DNA of 64,000 nt from Dactylorhiza incarnata (taxonomy: Eukaryota; Streptophyta; Magnoliopsida; Asparagales; Orchidaceae): NCBI GenBank assembly GCA_033032865.1, contig JAWHQI010000005.1:12548001-12612000 (forward strand), in the 5' to 3' direction. This document shows positions 53,401-64,000 of this stretch, in pieces. The notes beneath the pieces are model-generated. The model searched no databases and was not told the DNA's origin. It was given only the letters and a program-made list of their open reading frames with translations. Made by a program: the position numbers and the translations under genes. Positions within the stretch are counted from its first letter, which is position 1, and every line of letters starts with the position of its first letter.

Positions 53401-55389
53401 TGACAAGTAGTAAAATATACATATTTTTAGTACAGTTATTAGTATGGTTTTAATTAATATTGTAAATTTTCTATGTAAATTAATGAATAATTGCCTATTT
53501 TATTATTTTTATTACTAACTTAGCTTTATTTCATTTTTTTCAGATTTCTGACAAAATTTTCTCAGGTCACGCCCTCGGTCACGCCCGTGACCAAGGGCGT
53601 GTAAATTTAAAGTTCAAATTTCGAAAAATCTCGAGCTGAGGTCGACGAAAGACGAGCTGAGTTTGACGAACGGCAAGTCACGCCCTCTGTCACGCCCATG
53701 ACCAAGGGCGTGTAAATTTAAAGCTCTGCGCCCGACGAACCCCTTTCCAGCTCACTCCAGTTGACCAAGTCACGCCCGTGACTATACAAGTCACGCCCGT
53801 GTTCTAGCAAAGTCACGCCCGTGATACACCAGCGCGTCACGACCCAAAGTCGCGCCCATGCTGCCGACATCTGCAGCCCATAGTCACGCCTGTGACTCTA
53901 CAAGTCACGCTTGTGACACACCAAGTCACGCCCGTGTGTAGCCTTATTTGATGGCGGAACCTTCGAGAAGTCGGCGAATACAGTCGAGCAAATGTCACGC
54001 CCTAAGTCACGGTCGTGTCATCCAAGTCATGTCGTGACCTAGGGCGTGTAAAAATGAAAATTTTCCTATAAATAGAGGGGCTCGGCTGAAGGAAATCTCA
54101 TCAGAATTTTGAGTGTTTGTAATATTTTTCTGAGTTCTTTTGAGTGGATGTGAGTTCTTTATGCAATTAAGTTTATTTTCGTTTGTAATTTTTGCCTTTT
54201 TAGTCTAGTTGTAATGCGTATTTTTGAAATAAAATGTTGTTTCTCATTTGGATCATCTTCCCTTTTTTATTTATGTTAGTGTGTGTGTATGAGAATAGTT
54301 TTATTGCTTTCATAACTTAGTTTATTGCTTTCATAATTTAGGTTTATTGCTATCATAAAAATAGTTTATCGCTTTCTTTAACGCTTTATTTATCGCTTTC
54401 ATTTAAACGCTTTCTTAGGATTTAGTCTTTTTATTAAAAGTAGAGTGCGTGAGTTTATGAGATAGTGTTTTTCTTTTTTGTAACTTAGTTTTAATTTTCA
54501 GTCTTTATATAACAACTATATACCACCCCCATCTCAAATACGGACTGATCGCTCACGGGTAAAGAGAAGTGCGCTCTACCCTCGAGAGAGGATGAGGTAA
54601 GTCTCCCGAATTGGAAGTAAAAACCCAATAGCGGGGTTCACAACATAAAGCGAGTATTAAGAAGATTCGATTATAGAACGAGAGTTCGGTCGAATATTCA
54701 TAATCTCAGGTGGGCGTACCCTCGAGAGAGGAGAGTTCATAATTATGGAACCTCCACGGCCAAGCCGTTTTAATGTTTTAAAAAGTCATCTCTTTTACTT
54801 CTAAAAAAGACTATTTTCGTGTCAAGGTAATTCGACATCGGGTGCTATTTATTATCATCGTTTGGAACGCTAGTTATTCGCTTATTATCATTTTCTTAAC
54901 TCTAGTTATACGCATTTTATCATTTAGAACTCTAGTTAACTTAACCAAAAATATTATTCCGATAAAATAACAGTTCGTTCCTTAAAGTAGTATAATCAAC
55001 ACGATCCGCGGAAATATACGACCTCGATATTTTCTAAAAACAAAATATCATGTATTATCACTCACGATAAGGTATACTTGCCTTTATTATATGAATAATT
55101 TGGATTAAAAAATTAAACAAAAGCTTTTCAAACCAATTTAGTGCAAAACTCTCCTTTGTTATTTTAAAAATCAATTGAATTCGGCATTGTAGTCAAGGTG
55201 TAAACGTCAATACTTCGAAAGCAGAAAAAGACTGTTACTTCTATCTTTCGATGGGATAACAGTTAATTTCTCAAAGTAGGAGTACTTGTGAAACTCTTTG
55301 AAAACACCTGCCTAATTCTAATCTCGTCATATAAAGGTTGCGCAAACCATAAAATTAATTACAAAGAAACAATCCCAAAATAATCATCA
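53401..55389 (+). repeat. 3' LTR of level 2 Athila-like element
   Basis: 1989 bp. Compared with the 5' LTR it lacks 431 bp between 54540 and 54541 (5' LTR positions 23353-23783). Array 53564-54050, TATA 54067-54075. Confidence 0.95.
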
Positions 55390-55394
55390 CGGCC

Positions 55395-55556
55395 TCACCT
55401 CGACAACCTTGGACAGAAGGACGGCGGTCAAGCCGAATAGACCTGCGGCTAGACCAAGGAGATCAGACCGGAGCTGGAGACCGAGAGACTGTGCGGTTAG
55501 CCAGACCGCACGGTCACCCCTCCAGACCGCCAACTTCCACTTCAACATTTTCAACA
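55395..55556 (-). repeat. Level 1 3' LTR, inner end
   Basis: In minus sense this is the LTR start TGTTGAAAATG. The PPT CTTCAAGGGTGAG (minus, 55557-55569) precedes it. Confidence 0.9.
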
Positions 55557-55600
55557 CTCACCCTTGAAGTGGGAAGTTGAAAACAGCCCAAGTAAACTCC

Positions 55601-57750
55601 TCAGCCGAGTAAACGGCCCCTTCGCCAGTGCCTTTGTAAAAATGTCAGCAACGTTGTCCTAACTCCAAACATGCTCGACCGAAAGAGACCCCTCCAGCAC
55701 CTTCTCATGAATGAAATGATGCTCGATCTCGATATGCTTGGTCCTTGCGTGACAAACTGGATTAGTAACCAGTTTGAGTGCACTCTCATTGTCGCCGTGG
55801 AGCAGAGTCGGACCCCGGACCTCCTTATGGACATCTCCCACCAACCTCCTAAGCCGGATGGCTTCTTGAGCTGCCAAGGCCGAAGCCTTGTATTTCGCTT
55901 CCGTGGTAGAGATGGACACGAAATCCTGCTTCTTGCTACACCATTAAATAGCCATGGGGCCCTCCATGAAGACGAATCCAGACGTCGACCTCTGATCATC
56001 CGAATCTCCCCCGTAATCAGCGTCCATGTACCCATGCACCTCGAAGCCCGCATCTCTCTTGTATAGGAGATCCATAATCGAGGTCGCCTTGACATACTTC
56101 AAAATATTCTTGGCCGCTAGTAGATGGTTCCGTCATATACCGACTCACCCTGCCAACTGCAAATGCAATATCCGGCCTAGTGATCGTCAGATAGATCAAG
56201 ATCCCAACTAGAGCTCGGAACACAAGTGGATCTTTCAGAATCCTCCCCTCATCCTTCCGAAGTTTCGTGGCCTTCTCCAGAGGTGTAGAGATGCATTTCC
56301 CTTCCTTCATGTCGAATCGCTCCACGATTCGCTCCGCATATCCAGCCTGGGACACCAGCACTCCACTTTCCTTCCTCTGTACTTCGAGTCCAAGGAAATG
56401 GTGAAGTTCACCTAAATCCTTCATCTCAAACCTGATAGATAGCTCAACCTGAAGCTTTGATACCTCCTTCTTCGAACTCCCCGTCACAATCATATCGTCG
56501 ACGTAAAGCAGCACGATGACCTGAAGCTCCCCGCTCTTCTTGATGAACAAGCTTGAGTCAGAGTCTGAAGCACCAAATCCACAGAATAAGATATATTCTG
56601 CAATCTTCCTGTACCATGCCCTCGGCGCTTGCTTCAACCCATACAGGGTCTTCTTCAGCTTACAGACATAGTCTGGAAAATCCTCAGATACGAAGCCTGG
56701 CGGCTGGACCATGAAGATATCCTCGTCAATCTCGTCGTACAAGAAAGCATTATTTACGTCGAGTTGCCAAATCTCCCACCCATAGAATGCCGGCAAGGCA
56801 ATCATGAACCGTACTGAAGTCATCTTTGACACCGGACTGAAAGTCTCTTCATAGTCTTCACTGTATTGCTGCGAGAATCCACGAGCCACAAGGCGAGCCT
56901 TGTACCTCTCGATACTACCATCTGCTTTCTTCTTGATCTTGTAGACCCAATTGCAAGTCACATGGGTGATACCCTTGGGATTGGGCACCAGAGACCAAGT
57001 CTCATTCTTCTCAAGAGCTGCCATCTCTTCTTCCATAGCCGAATCCCACTGCTTCACGCCTTTGGCCTTCTCAAAGCTCACTGGTTCCCACTCATCTAGG
57101 GGACCAGCAAAGAAACACGAGACAAAGCTCACCATGTTTCCTCCTGTATAGCGATCAGGAGCAATGATTGTTCGCTTCGATCTCCTCAACTCCTTCCCCT
57201 GACTTGCAACATCCTCAGCTTCTTCTTCCCTAGCTCCCCTTCCAGACGTAGTAGGAGCATCACTCCCCCTGCTTCCTGATCCAGAAGCCTCCGTCACAGA
57301 ACTAGAAATGGATGGACCACCTGGTGACATAGGCAGCTCCACCTGAAGATTTTCCACAGCTTTCTCCGGCTCCTCCACCATGCTTTCTGGTAACTCAACA
57401 CCAGAACTTCCCTTATAAGACGTCACCTCATCAAACACGACGTCGCGAGATACAAAAAATCTCCGTGTCTCCGGGTCCATGCACTTCCAGACCTTCTTCT
57501 GATCATCATATCCCACGAAGACTATCTTCCTTGCTTTCGCATCTAGCTTCGTCTGAAGCGCATCTGGAACGTGCACATAGCAGGTGGAACCAAACACCCG
57601 AAGGAGTGCCACACTTAGCTTTTCCTTGAACATCATCTCATGTGGGGTCAACATGTTGATAGGACTGAGAGGCATCCTGTTGATGATGTAGGCAGCATAA
57701 GACATTCCCTCCGCCCAGAAGGACCTTGGGATACTCTTGGCATGCAACCA
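55601..57750 (-). pseudogene. Level 1 RT and RNase H (with integrase end)
   Basis: The open stretch 57747-56017 (576 codons) starts inside integrase (PRSFWAEGMSYAAYIINRMPL), runs through a variable linker, then [56 protein letters not shown] and VIVLLYVDDMIVTGSS (near residue 418), and ITRPDIAFAVGRVSRYM. The frame shifts near 56100 and RNase H continues in other frames, including MSISTTEAKYKASALAAQEA and HGDNESALKLVTNP at 55919-55659. RT motifs are intact; RNase H is frameshifted. Its long open frame makes this the best-kept pol part in the window. Confidence 0.92.
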
Positions 57751-58207
57751 AGATTTGCAGGTCTCCGTTAGATGACGGATCTTCCGCTCTGCAACTCCAT
57801 TTTGTTGTGGAGTATGTGCACAAGTAAGCTCCCTCCGGATGCCCGCCTTCCTGCAAAAATTAGAGAACTCACCAGAGGTGAACTCCCCCCCCCCCCCCCC
57901 CCCCCCCGTTGTCAGTTCTCAGCTTCTTGACCCGCAGGCCTAGCCGACCCTCCACAAGCTCCTTGAACTCCACAAACTTGGCAAATGCCTCCGCCTTCTC
58001 TTTCAGGAAATAAACCAAGTCATATCTAGTGTAATCATCGATCAACACCAGCATATACATGCTGCCTCTGAGGCTTGGGGTAGCAGTTGGTCCCATCAAG
58101 TCACCGTGGATGCACTCCAACGGCACACTACTCCTTGTCTGCGACTTATCAAACGGCAGTCGATGAGACTGGCCGAACTGACATCCCACGCAAAATGTGA
58201 CCGTCAC
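57750..58207 (-). pseudogene. Level 1 integrase core, broken at a poly-C run
   Basis: 58207-57908 encodes CVGCQFGQSHRLPF, HGDLMGPTA (first Asp), LVLIDDYTRYDLVYFLKEKAEAF, and KLRTDNGG (second Asp). Directly after this the plus strand has 23 C (57885-57907), read as a Gly run on the minus strand, which breaks the frame in the stretch leading to the third catalytic residue. Integrase continues in another frame towards 57750. Confidence 0.9.
57885..57907. repeat. Poly-C run (23 C)
   Basis: Homopolymer inside integrase coding sequence where two Gly codons are normal. The exact length is uncertain, as for any such run. Confidence 0.8.
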
Positions 58208-58790
58208 TGTAGGAAGATAGACTAGGCAGGCCCTTGACCAGACCTTTTACCGCCATAGCCTTCAGCTTATCCATCCCTACATGCCCAAACCTCTCGTGCC
58301 ATATCACGGCACTATCATTGGTCCTCATCTTGTCGACATAAGAACTTGTCGATAAAACATACAAGTCTTTTGCCCTTCTCCCCTCCCCACATGAACGACC
58401 TCCCCACATGAACGACCTCCGTCTTCACCGCTTCAACATTTCGAAGAAACCTCACTTCTGTTGGGCCGAACAGAATGTGATACCCAGCGTCTACAGCGTT
58501 GGTCACGGAGAAGAGGTTTTTCATCATACCAGGCACATGATAGACACTCTTCAACGTTAGTGGTCCTCTATCACTGCTCAAGGAAACAACCCCCACCTTC
58601 TCGACACTATGCACGGTATTATTAGCAGTTATGATGGCATCATTACCTGAGTAGGGCTGCGCTGAAGAAAGCTTCGACTCATCCCCGGTGAGGTGATGAC
58701 CACACCCCGAGTCCACGATCCAGTCCTCCTGATTGTTATAGGAGCCACAGCTCCAACAGAAGCCGAGAAGGCTCCTCCCCATCCTCCATC
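58149..58790 (-). pseudogene. Level 1 protease and gag-pre-integrase, frameshifted
   Basis: 58782-58315 carries the protease box WIVDSGCGHHLTGDESK and SVYHVPGMMKNLFSVTNAVD. A direct duplication of 17 bp (GACCTCCCCACATGAAC twice, about 58383-58418) shifts the frame. Coding then continues in the 58409 frame with DLYVLSTSSY, IWHERFGHVGMDKLKAM. A further small indel lies near 58205. The protease box is intact. Confidence 0.88.
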
Positions 58791-58793
58791 ATT

Positions 58794-59654
58794 CTACCTG
58801 GCCTCAGCTTCCTCCTTCCCTGCTGCAGCATGCCCTGGCTGAAGATTCACCTGGCAATCCTTCCTGATGTGACCAAGCTTTCCGCACCTGAAGCACTTGG
58901 AACCTTCCCCCTTCTTCTTCCTTTCAGCCTTGGGAGCATAGCCCCTCTCCTGCTGTCCAGAAGTTGAAGGCTCATTGCCTCCTCCAGCGGTCTTCTTCTT
59001 CTTATCCCACTTCTTCTTCTTCCCTGTGAAGAGAACTTCGCCATCTCCCCCAGACACTGACACCCCTGCCATCTGCCTTGCCAGACTCCCCTGCGACGCA
59101 AGCAGATTTTCTAGCTCCAACAGAGATGGCTGATTTGCCCAACCCTGCACTGACGTCACAAAGGCCACATATTCCTTCTGCAAGCCACGGATGATGTGCC
59201 TCTTCAGCTTCGCCTCGGAAATTGGCTCATCAGGATCCAGTGCTGAAATCTCGGCGCACAAGTTCTTCATCTTCAGGAAGAACGTAGAAATAGAAAGATC
59301 ACCCTGAGCCGACCTAGCCAGCTCATTTTCCAGGAACTGTAGCCTCGCTACATTCTTCTTGTTAAACAGCCCATCCAGGGCTCTTCAGATCTCCGCAGCT
59401 GATCCACACCCCAAGATGTGATCGAATAGGTCAGGTGATATTGCCCTCTTTAGAGTGAATTCAGCTTTCGCATTAATCCTTCTCCAGTTCCTCACCTCAT
59501 GACCATTATCCCCAACTGCGACAACTTCCTCTGTGTTATCTCCTCCAACAACCTCCCGGAGGTCCTCACCCAGAAGATAACTCTGCATCCACGACTTCCA
59601 CTTCTTAATGTTAGTCGAAGTAAGCATCTCAATTCCAAGACCTCTTTCTTCCAT
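58794..59654 (-). pseudogene. Level 1 gag with one stop
   Basis: Starts at ATG 59654 (MEERGLGIEMLTSTN), about 75 bp after the PBS. The frame runs to 58794 with one TGA at 59385-59387, where Trp is expected after AAEI. The gag core (NIKKWKSWMQSYLLGEDL, INAKAEFTLKRAISPDLFDHI) is followed by SEAKLKRHIIRGLQKEY and ends with a zinc knuckle CFRCGKLGHIRKDC (near residue 251). A frame change at about 58790 separates gag from protease. Confidence 0.9.
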
Positions 59655-59730
59655 GGCTCTACCACTGGTTCCTTCTTCACAAATGCGATGGCAACTTTGA
59701 GTTATTCACTGCTCTATCCACTCCAACCTC

Positions 59731-59742
59731 GCTTTGATACCA
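59731..59742 (-). other. Primer binding site, level 1
   Basis: Minus strand TGGTATCAAAGC, adjacent to the LTR end at 59743. Confidence 0.92.
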
Positions 59743-60996
59743 TGTGAAATTTTCCGTAGATCTAGGAGTGAGCAGGAATAGTATAACTCAAAGCAATATC
59801 CAACAACCAGAAGCACATGAAAAACTTCAATCTTTATTGATACTTGCAGAAATCTTCATTACAAGGCGAGGTATACATGGCGAGACATGATTTCGCTAGT
59901 ACAAAAAACCAAAAGGAAATTTCAATGCTGAAGGAAAGATAACCAGCGGTCAGAGCACTGAGACCGCCTGACCGCCCGAACTGGCTGTTCGTGCGACTAG
60001 GAGACGAGACTGCCCGAACACACACAGCCTGCGGCTTGAACAACACCAACTGAGAACTCCGCGACCTCCACTGATTCTCCCAAATTACAGCAACCCGCAC
60101 TGCAAGCCGCGAGACCGCCCAAACACCTTAGAAGAAGAGGTGACCGTTGCTGCCCGCACAATCCGCAGAAGCTGCACAAGATAAGTTCAATAAGCTAACC
60201 GGCCGCTCACAAAAAAGAGACCGTAAGAATAGACGCAAACTCAGCTTACACTTGGTGCGATGATCTTGCTGCTACAGTGACTCCTATTTATAGGCGTGCG
60301 ACCTGATCCAATCACCACCCTATGAGATAGAGTCACCTCCCTCTGACCGCTTGACCAAGACCGGTCAACCCGCGCGGTCAGAAGATCGCTCTGCGCCGTG
60401 AGCTCGCCGGCTTCAACTCAGACCAGGAGATCGCCACTCCTGCAAGAAGTCGCGCGATCATGACAACTCGCCCGGTCATGATGCTCACCACCAGTGTTCG
60501 CGGATACAAGACCACCTCCAGAGACCACGAACACAGCCAGTTTGACTAAGGCATACAGCTCGCCAAGCCGACCAACACCAGAGACTGCAAATACCAGCAG
60601 ATCGCCAAGGACCAGCTATGCGAACTCAAAAGGGGAAACCGCCCGACTAAGAAGACCTTAGTCGGCGCGCACCACCAAGAACCCAAACAGCCACCATACC
60701 AGACTGCCCATTCCAGAATAACCCTATGCAGTCAGCAGCTCAACCCGCACAGTACAGAGAACAGCCCGCCACGCGGCCTCACCTCTGCAACAGAACAACT
60801 CGACACGCGGTCTCACAAACCAAACCGCGCGGCCTCACCTCAGAAACCTTGGACAGAAGGATGACGGTCAAGCCGAATAGACCTGCGGCTAGACCAAGGA
60901 GATCAGACCACAACTGGAGACCGCGAGACCGCACGGTTAGCCAGACCGCACGGTTACCCCTCCAGACCGCCAACTACCACTTCAACATTTTCAACA
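59743..60996 (-). repeat. 5' LTR of level 1 copia
   Basis: 1254 bp; in minus sense TGTTGAAAATG...AAATTTCACA. TATAAATA on the minus strand at 60285-60292. Upstream of it (60300-60980) are many ACCGC, GCGGTC and CCGCGCGG motifs, only partly palindromic. Confidence 0.93.
60285..60292 (-). promoter_or_regulatory. TATA box of level 1 5' LTR
   Basis: TATAAATA on the minus strand; the truncated LTR has the same at 21656-21663. Confidence 0.65.
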
Positions 60997-61680
60997 TGCA
61001 CAACATCTGGCATTGACATTGGAGAAACTTCGGGAGCATATTCTCTATGCGAAGTTTAGCAAATGTCAGGTTTGGCTGAAGGAGGTGGACTTCCTGGGTC
61101 ACATTGTCAGTGGAGCTGGACTAGTAGTGGATCCAGCGAAGATCTAGGCAGTACGAGATTGGCCACTGCTGAAGATGGCCACCGACGTGCGGAGTTTCTT
61201 AGGACTTTCCGTTTATTACCGGAAGTTTGTACAGGGATTTTCCAAGATAGCATTCCCGCTCACATCCCTCATGAAGAAGGATACCGCTTTTATTTGGACG
61301 TCGTAGTGCGAGGCGGCCTTCTAGGAGCTGAAGGGTTGTCTTACGTCAGCCCCCATCCTTGACCTTCCATCTGGGAAGGAAGGATTCCAGGTGTATCCAG
61401 ATGTGTCATATCAGGGGATGGGTACCGTTCTGATGCAGAACGGGCATGTGTTAGCATACACTTCCCATCAGTTGAATAATCATGAGCGGAACTACCTGGT
61501 GCACGATTTGAAGATGGGAGCGGTTATATTTGCTCTAAAGATCCGCAGGAAGTACCTCTACGGTGTCCACTGCGATATATTCTCAGATCACAAGAACCTG
61601 AAGTACGTGGACACGCAGATGGAGCTGAACATCCAACAAAGATGATGGGTGAGTTTTTATCAGATTATTAGTATACGATG
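60997..61680 (+). pseudogene. Level 0 RT end and RNase H, broken
   Basis: Continuation of the gypsy broken at 21249. It starts within [13 protein letters not shown], then [34 protein letters not shown], and RNase H with VYPDVSYQGMGTVLMQNG, AVIFALKIRRKYLYG and FSDHKNLKYV. Stops (for example near 61148, 61303, 61642) are mostly TAG or TGA at Gln or Trp positions. The part with the YIDD box is lost. Confidence 0.9.
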
Positions 61681-62779
61681 CACTACCACCCAGGGAAGGC
61701 GAATATGGTGGCGGGCACGCTGAAACGGAGAGCTACCACATCAGGAGAAGAGCCCCAACTGATGGCTTTGTATCTGGTGAGGATGCTAGAAGACATGCAT
61801 GTCACCATAGTATCCTCAGATGACCCTGAGCTCTACGAGGAATACTTGGCAGCGATGAGTACCATGCATGATATTCGAGACCGCATTTGGGATGGGAAGG
61901 GGCAGGATGCCAAGTTAGAGATGATATTCAGGGCCTTGGAGGATGTCACGGCTAGGGATTATTCATTGAAGGATGGTCTGTTGTGTTTTAGAGGCCGAGT
62001 TTATATACCGACAGGAGGAAGGATTCAGGACGATGTAATGACAGAGGCTCACTGCAGCAAGTATTCATTGCACCAAGGTATTACCAAGATGAAGGCTGAC
62101 TTGAAGAGGATCATGTACTGGCCATGTATGAAGAGGGACATCACTTACTTTGTGACCCACTGTGAGTCTTGCCAACTGGTGAAGGAGGAATGCAAGAGCC
62201 TGACCGGATTGTTGCAGCTACTCCAGGTGCCAGAGTGGAAATTCGACGATATAGTGATGGACTTTATACATGGACTTCCCCGATCACGTGCGGGGAATGA
62301 TTTTATATGGGTGATTGTTGAAAGGTTCCTGAAGGTGTCCAGATTCATTCCAGCCAGGAAGGACGCTCCGGTCGGTGAATTGGTAAGGAGGTTTGTGGAA
62401 TAGTTTGTCCTATACCATGGCGTGCCTAGGACGATCATGTCAGATCCGGATGGATGGTTTACGTCCAAAGAGTGGAGATTGGTCCAGGCTTATTTAGGTA
62501 CTCGGTTGAACTTCAGCACAACGTTCCACCCATAGACAAACAGGTAGACGGAGCATACAACCCCAATGCTGGAAGATTTATATCGCATATGTATTATGGA
62601 TCGCGAGAGCCTTGGGAGAGACTGTTGTCGCTTATAGAGTTTTACTATAACAACAGTCATCAGTCCAATATAGGCATGACCCTTTACGAGGCATTATACG
62701 GACGGAGGTGCAGGACTCCACTGTCTTGGATCCAGGATGAGGATCCCAAGACACTCGGCTCAGCGTTCGTGGAGGATAC
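61681..62779 (+). pseudogene. Level 0 integrase, broken
   Basis: YHPGKANMVAGTL closes RNase H. The zinc-binding region is AHCSKYSLHQGI...HCESC (about 62045-62170). The core begins DDIVMDFIHGLP (first Asp). After a TAG at 62401-62403 come TIMSDPDGWFTS (second Asp) and HP-stop-TNR-stop-TE (62527-62553), in which the Glu is kept but two Gln codons are TAG and an Asp codon is Asn. The frame then shifts and ends with ALYGRRCRTPLSW before the inserted LTR. Confidence 0.9.
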
Positions 62780-64000
62780 TGTCACAACCCGCATTTTCTC
62801 AATATTTAAAATATATCAGAGTGAGAGAAAATACGCGCCGTGATGCCACGCCGTGCAGGGGACAACTGCAGACGCTCAGGCAAACTCCTAAACCTAATGC
62901 TCTTTCATGAATACACATGTTATTATGATAAAACAATATTTAAGTTTAACTTGAGAACCGTGTCCCTCGGTTTAGTGGATCAACTAGTCCACTAGTAAAA
63001 GTATACGTAGTCGCAGCGGAAAAATATTTGATTCAATTCTTTTATGGTCCTATATGAGCCCAAAGGCCTAACATACAGCTAATGTTATGCATGACTCTAG
63101 ATTTATTATAAGTAATAAAAGGTTTTATAACATTCAAAATATGGTGGTTTTCAGTTTAAGGTATGCGATGAATCTAAGTTAAATGCAGTTTTTTATATTT
63201 AAAGTAACTAACATGCATCCTAACATAAATCCTTCCCAGAGAGCAAGTGTAAGAACTAACAGTAGGTAACAGCAATAAACACTAGCAAGTAGTCTAACAT
63301 CCACGACAAAACACTATGGGTGTCAACAAACAGACACAAACCCATATGAGCAAATCTAGTCAGAAACGACAAAACTACCTCACAGAAGGAGGTGAAACAA
63401 ACGCTGCCACTACCTGCAGCACAGAAACCTCGAGCTCTACCAGACGAACTTGCTACTGCTCTGAACCTGAGGCATTCAAAAGAAAAGAACGCCTCAGCAA
63501 GAATGTGCAAGTGGTAGCAAGAAAATCAAGGTTAGCAGCAATCATCAGTAAAAGATTGCAGAAAAGAGAGCTAAATAGAATAACATTTAATCTTACAACA
63601 ACCCGAGCCAGCTCAAACGAGTGCACTCGGTAAGAGGAAGAGACAAGCCTGCACTGAAAGGTAATAGCCAAAGCATAATATATCATAATACCATACATAA
63701 GCATATAAGCTTAATAAAACATGAGACTGATCAGCTCGAGGGAAGAGCGTCCCCCAAAAGAAGGCACTGCGACGGTGGTACCTTTCCACTAACGCTCGCA
63801 GCCCCACAAACAACCAGGAGTGCTGCGGCGGTGACTCCAATCCACCCAAACCAACAGTCCAAAAGAGGCACTGTGGCGGTGACTTTAAGCTCACACGCTC
63901 AACAGGCTCACACTTAGCACCTGTAGCAGGGGTGCACAATCATATATATAAGTATATAAACATACCCCAGTGCAGGACACCTGAGAACACTCAGAACACT
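62780..64000 (-). repeat. Gypsy LTR, related to the solo LTR at 44218-46861 (runs off window)
   Basis: Starts TGTCACAACCCGCATTTTCTC within level 0 integrase. Shares many blocks with 44218 onward (GAGAAAAT, GACAACTG.AGACGCTCAGG, GGATCAACTAGTCCAC, GCTCTGAACCTGAGGCATTC). Orientation minus by comparison. Whether it is a solo LTR or the end of a full element cannot be seen. ORFs called here are not genes. Confidence 0.85.

Larger units (their letters stand above)
51473..55389 (+). mobile_element. Level 2 Athila-like gypsy, right part
   Basis: Holds the integrase C-terminus, 3' noncoding region, PPT and the 3' LTR, ending ATCATCA before the TSD CGGCC at 55390-55394. Confidence 0.95.
55390..60996 (-). 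mobile_element. Level 1 copia, right part (minus strand)
   Basis: Rest of the 3' LTR (55395-55556), PPT, RNase H, RT, INT, PR, gag, PBS and a complete 5' LTR (59743-60996), read on the minus strand. After it level 0 RT resumes at once. A TSD cannot be shown because the left LTR end is deleted. Confidence 0.92.
60997..62779 (+). mobile_element. Level 0 Del/Tekay-like gypsy, right part
   Basis: RT end, RNase H and integrase of the same element as 18715-21249, now cut at 62780 by another gypsy LTR. Its chromodomain region and 3' LTR, if present, are beyond the window. Confidence 0.88.

Noticed and set aside
1..64000. Host protein-coding genes, tRNA or rRNA genes
   Set aside because: All recognisable coding sequence belongs to retroelements; no tRNA cloverleaf or rRNA segment was seen by reading, although a tRNAscan run was not possible.

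Overview
The window is plant nuclear DNA made almost entirely of LTR retrotransposons. I found no host gene, tRNA, rRNA or CRISPR array. The Ty1/copia and Ty3/gypsy families present (Athila-like, Tat-like, Del/Tekay-like, SIRE-like), the plant initiator-tRNA-Met and tRNA-Asp primer sites, and the depth of nesting point to heterochromatin of a repeat-rich flowering plant. The species cannot be named from this sequence.

Left part (1-17116). Copia element A (+) covers 1-7448; its 5' LTR starts before the window. Its right LTR abuts a minus-strand gypsy fragment (7449-9400: start of an ORF, tRNA-Asp-type PBS, one complete LTR), so A probably sits inside that element. The gypsy LTR in turn abuts the 3' region of a decayed minus-strand Tat-like element (9401-17116) whose order, read on the minus strand, is LTR, gag, PR, RT, RNase H, INT, then an array of 95-bp repeats.

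Central stack (about 18.7-62.8 kb). A Del/Tekay-like gypsy (level 0, +) is cut inside its RT and resumes about 40 kb later. The gap holds four further elements, each inside the previous one: level 1, a minus-strand copia (21250-22227 and 55390-60996); level 2, a plus-strand Athila-like gypsy (22228-29601 and 51473-55389; TSD cggcc); level 3, a minus-strand SIRE-like copia lacking RT and RNase H (29602-37633 and 51338-51472; TSD attag); level 4, a plus-strand SIRE-like copia (37634-51337; TSD gtttg). Level 4 itself carries a solo gypsy LTR (44218-46861). A related LTR begins at 62780, inside the level 0 integrase, and runs out of the window.

All polyproteins are broken by stops, frameshifts or deletions, so nothing here looks autonomous now. 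Two long ORFs are open: a coiled-coil ORF in level 3 (31560-32825, -) and an antisense ORF in level 4 (46934-48049, -). The antisense ORF has upstream of it a palindrome-pair plus TATA arrangement almost superposable on the level 4 LTR promoter. I rate this self-contained antisense transcription unit with an LTR-like promoter as the most interesting signal. Also notable are a GC-rich module shared by the leaders of unrelated copia and gypsy elements, and the recurrence of palindromic repeat arrays just upstream of the TATA box in several LTR families.
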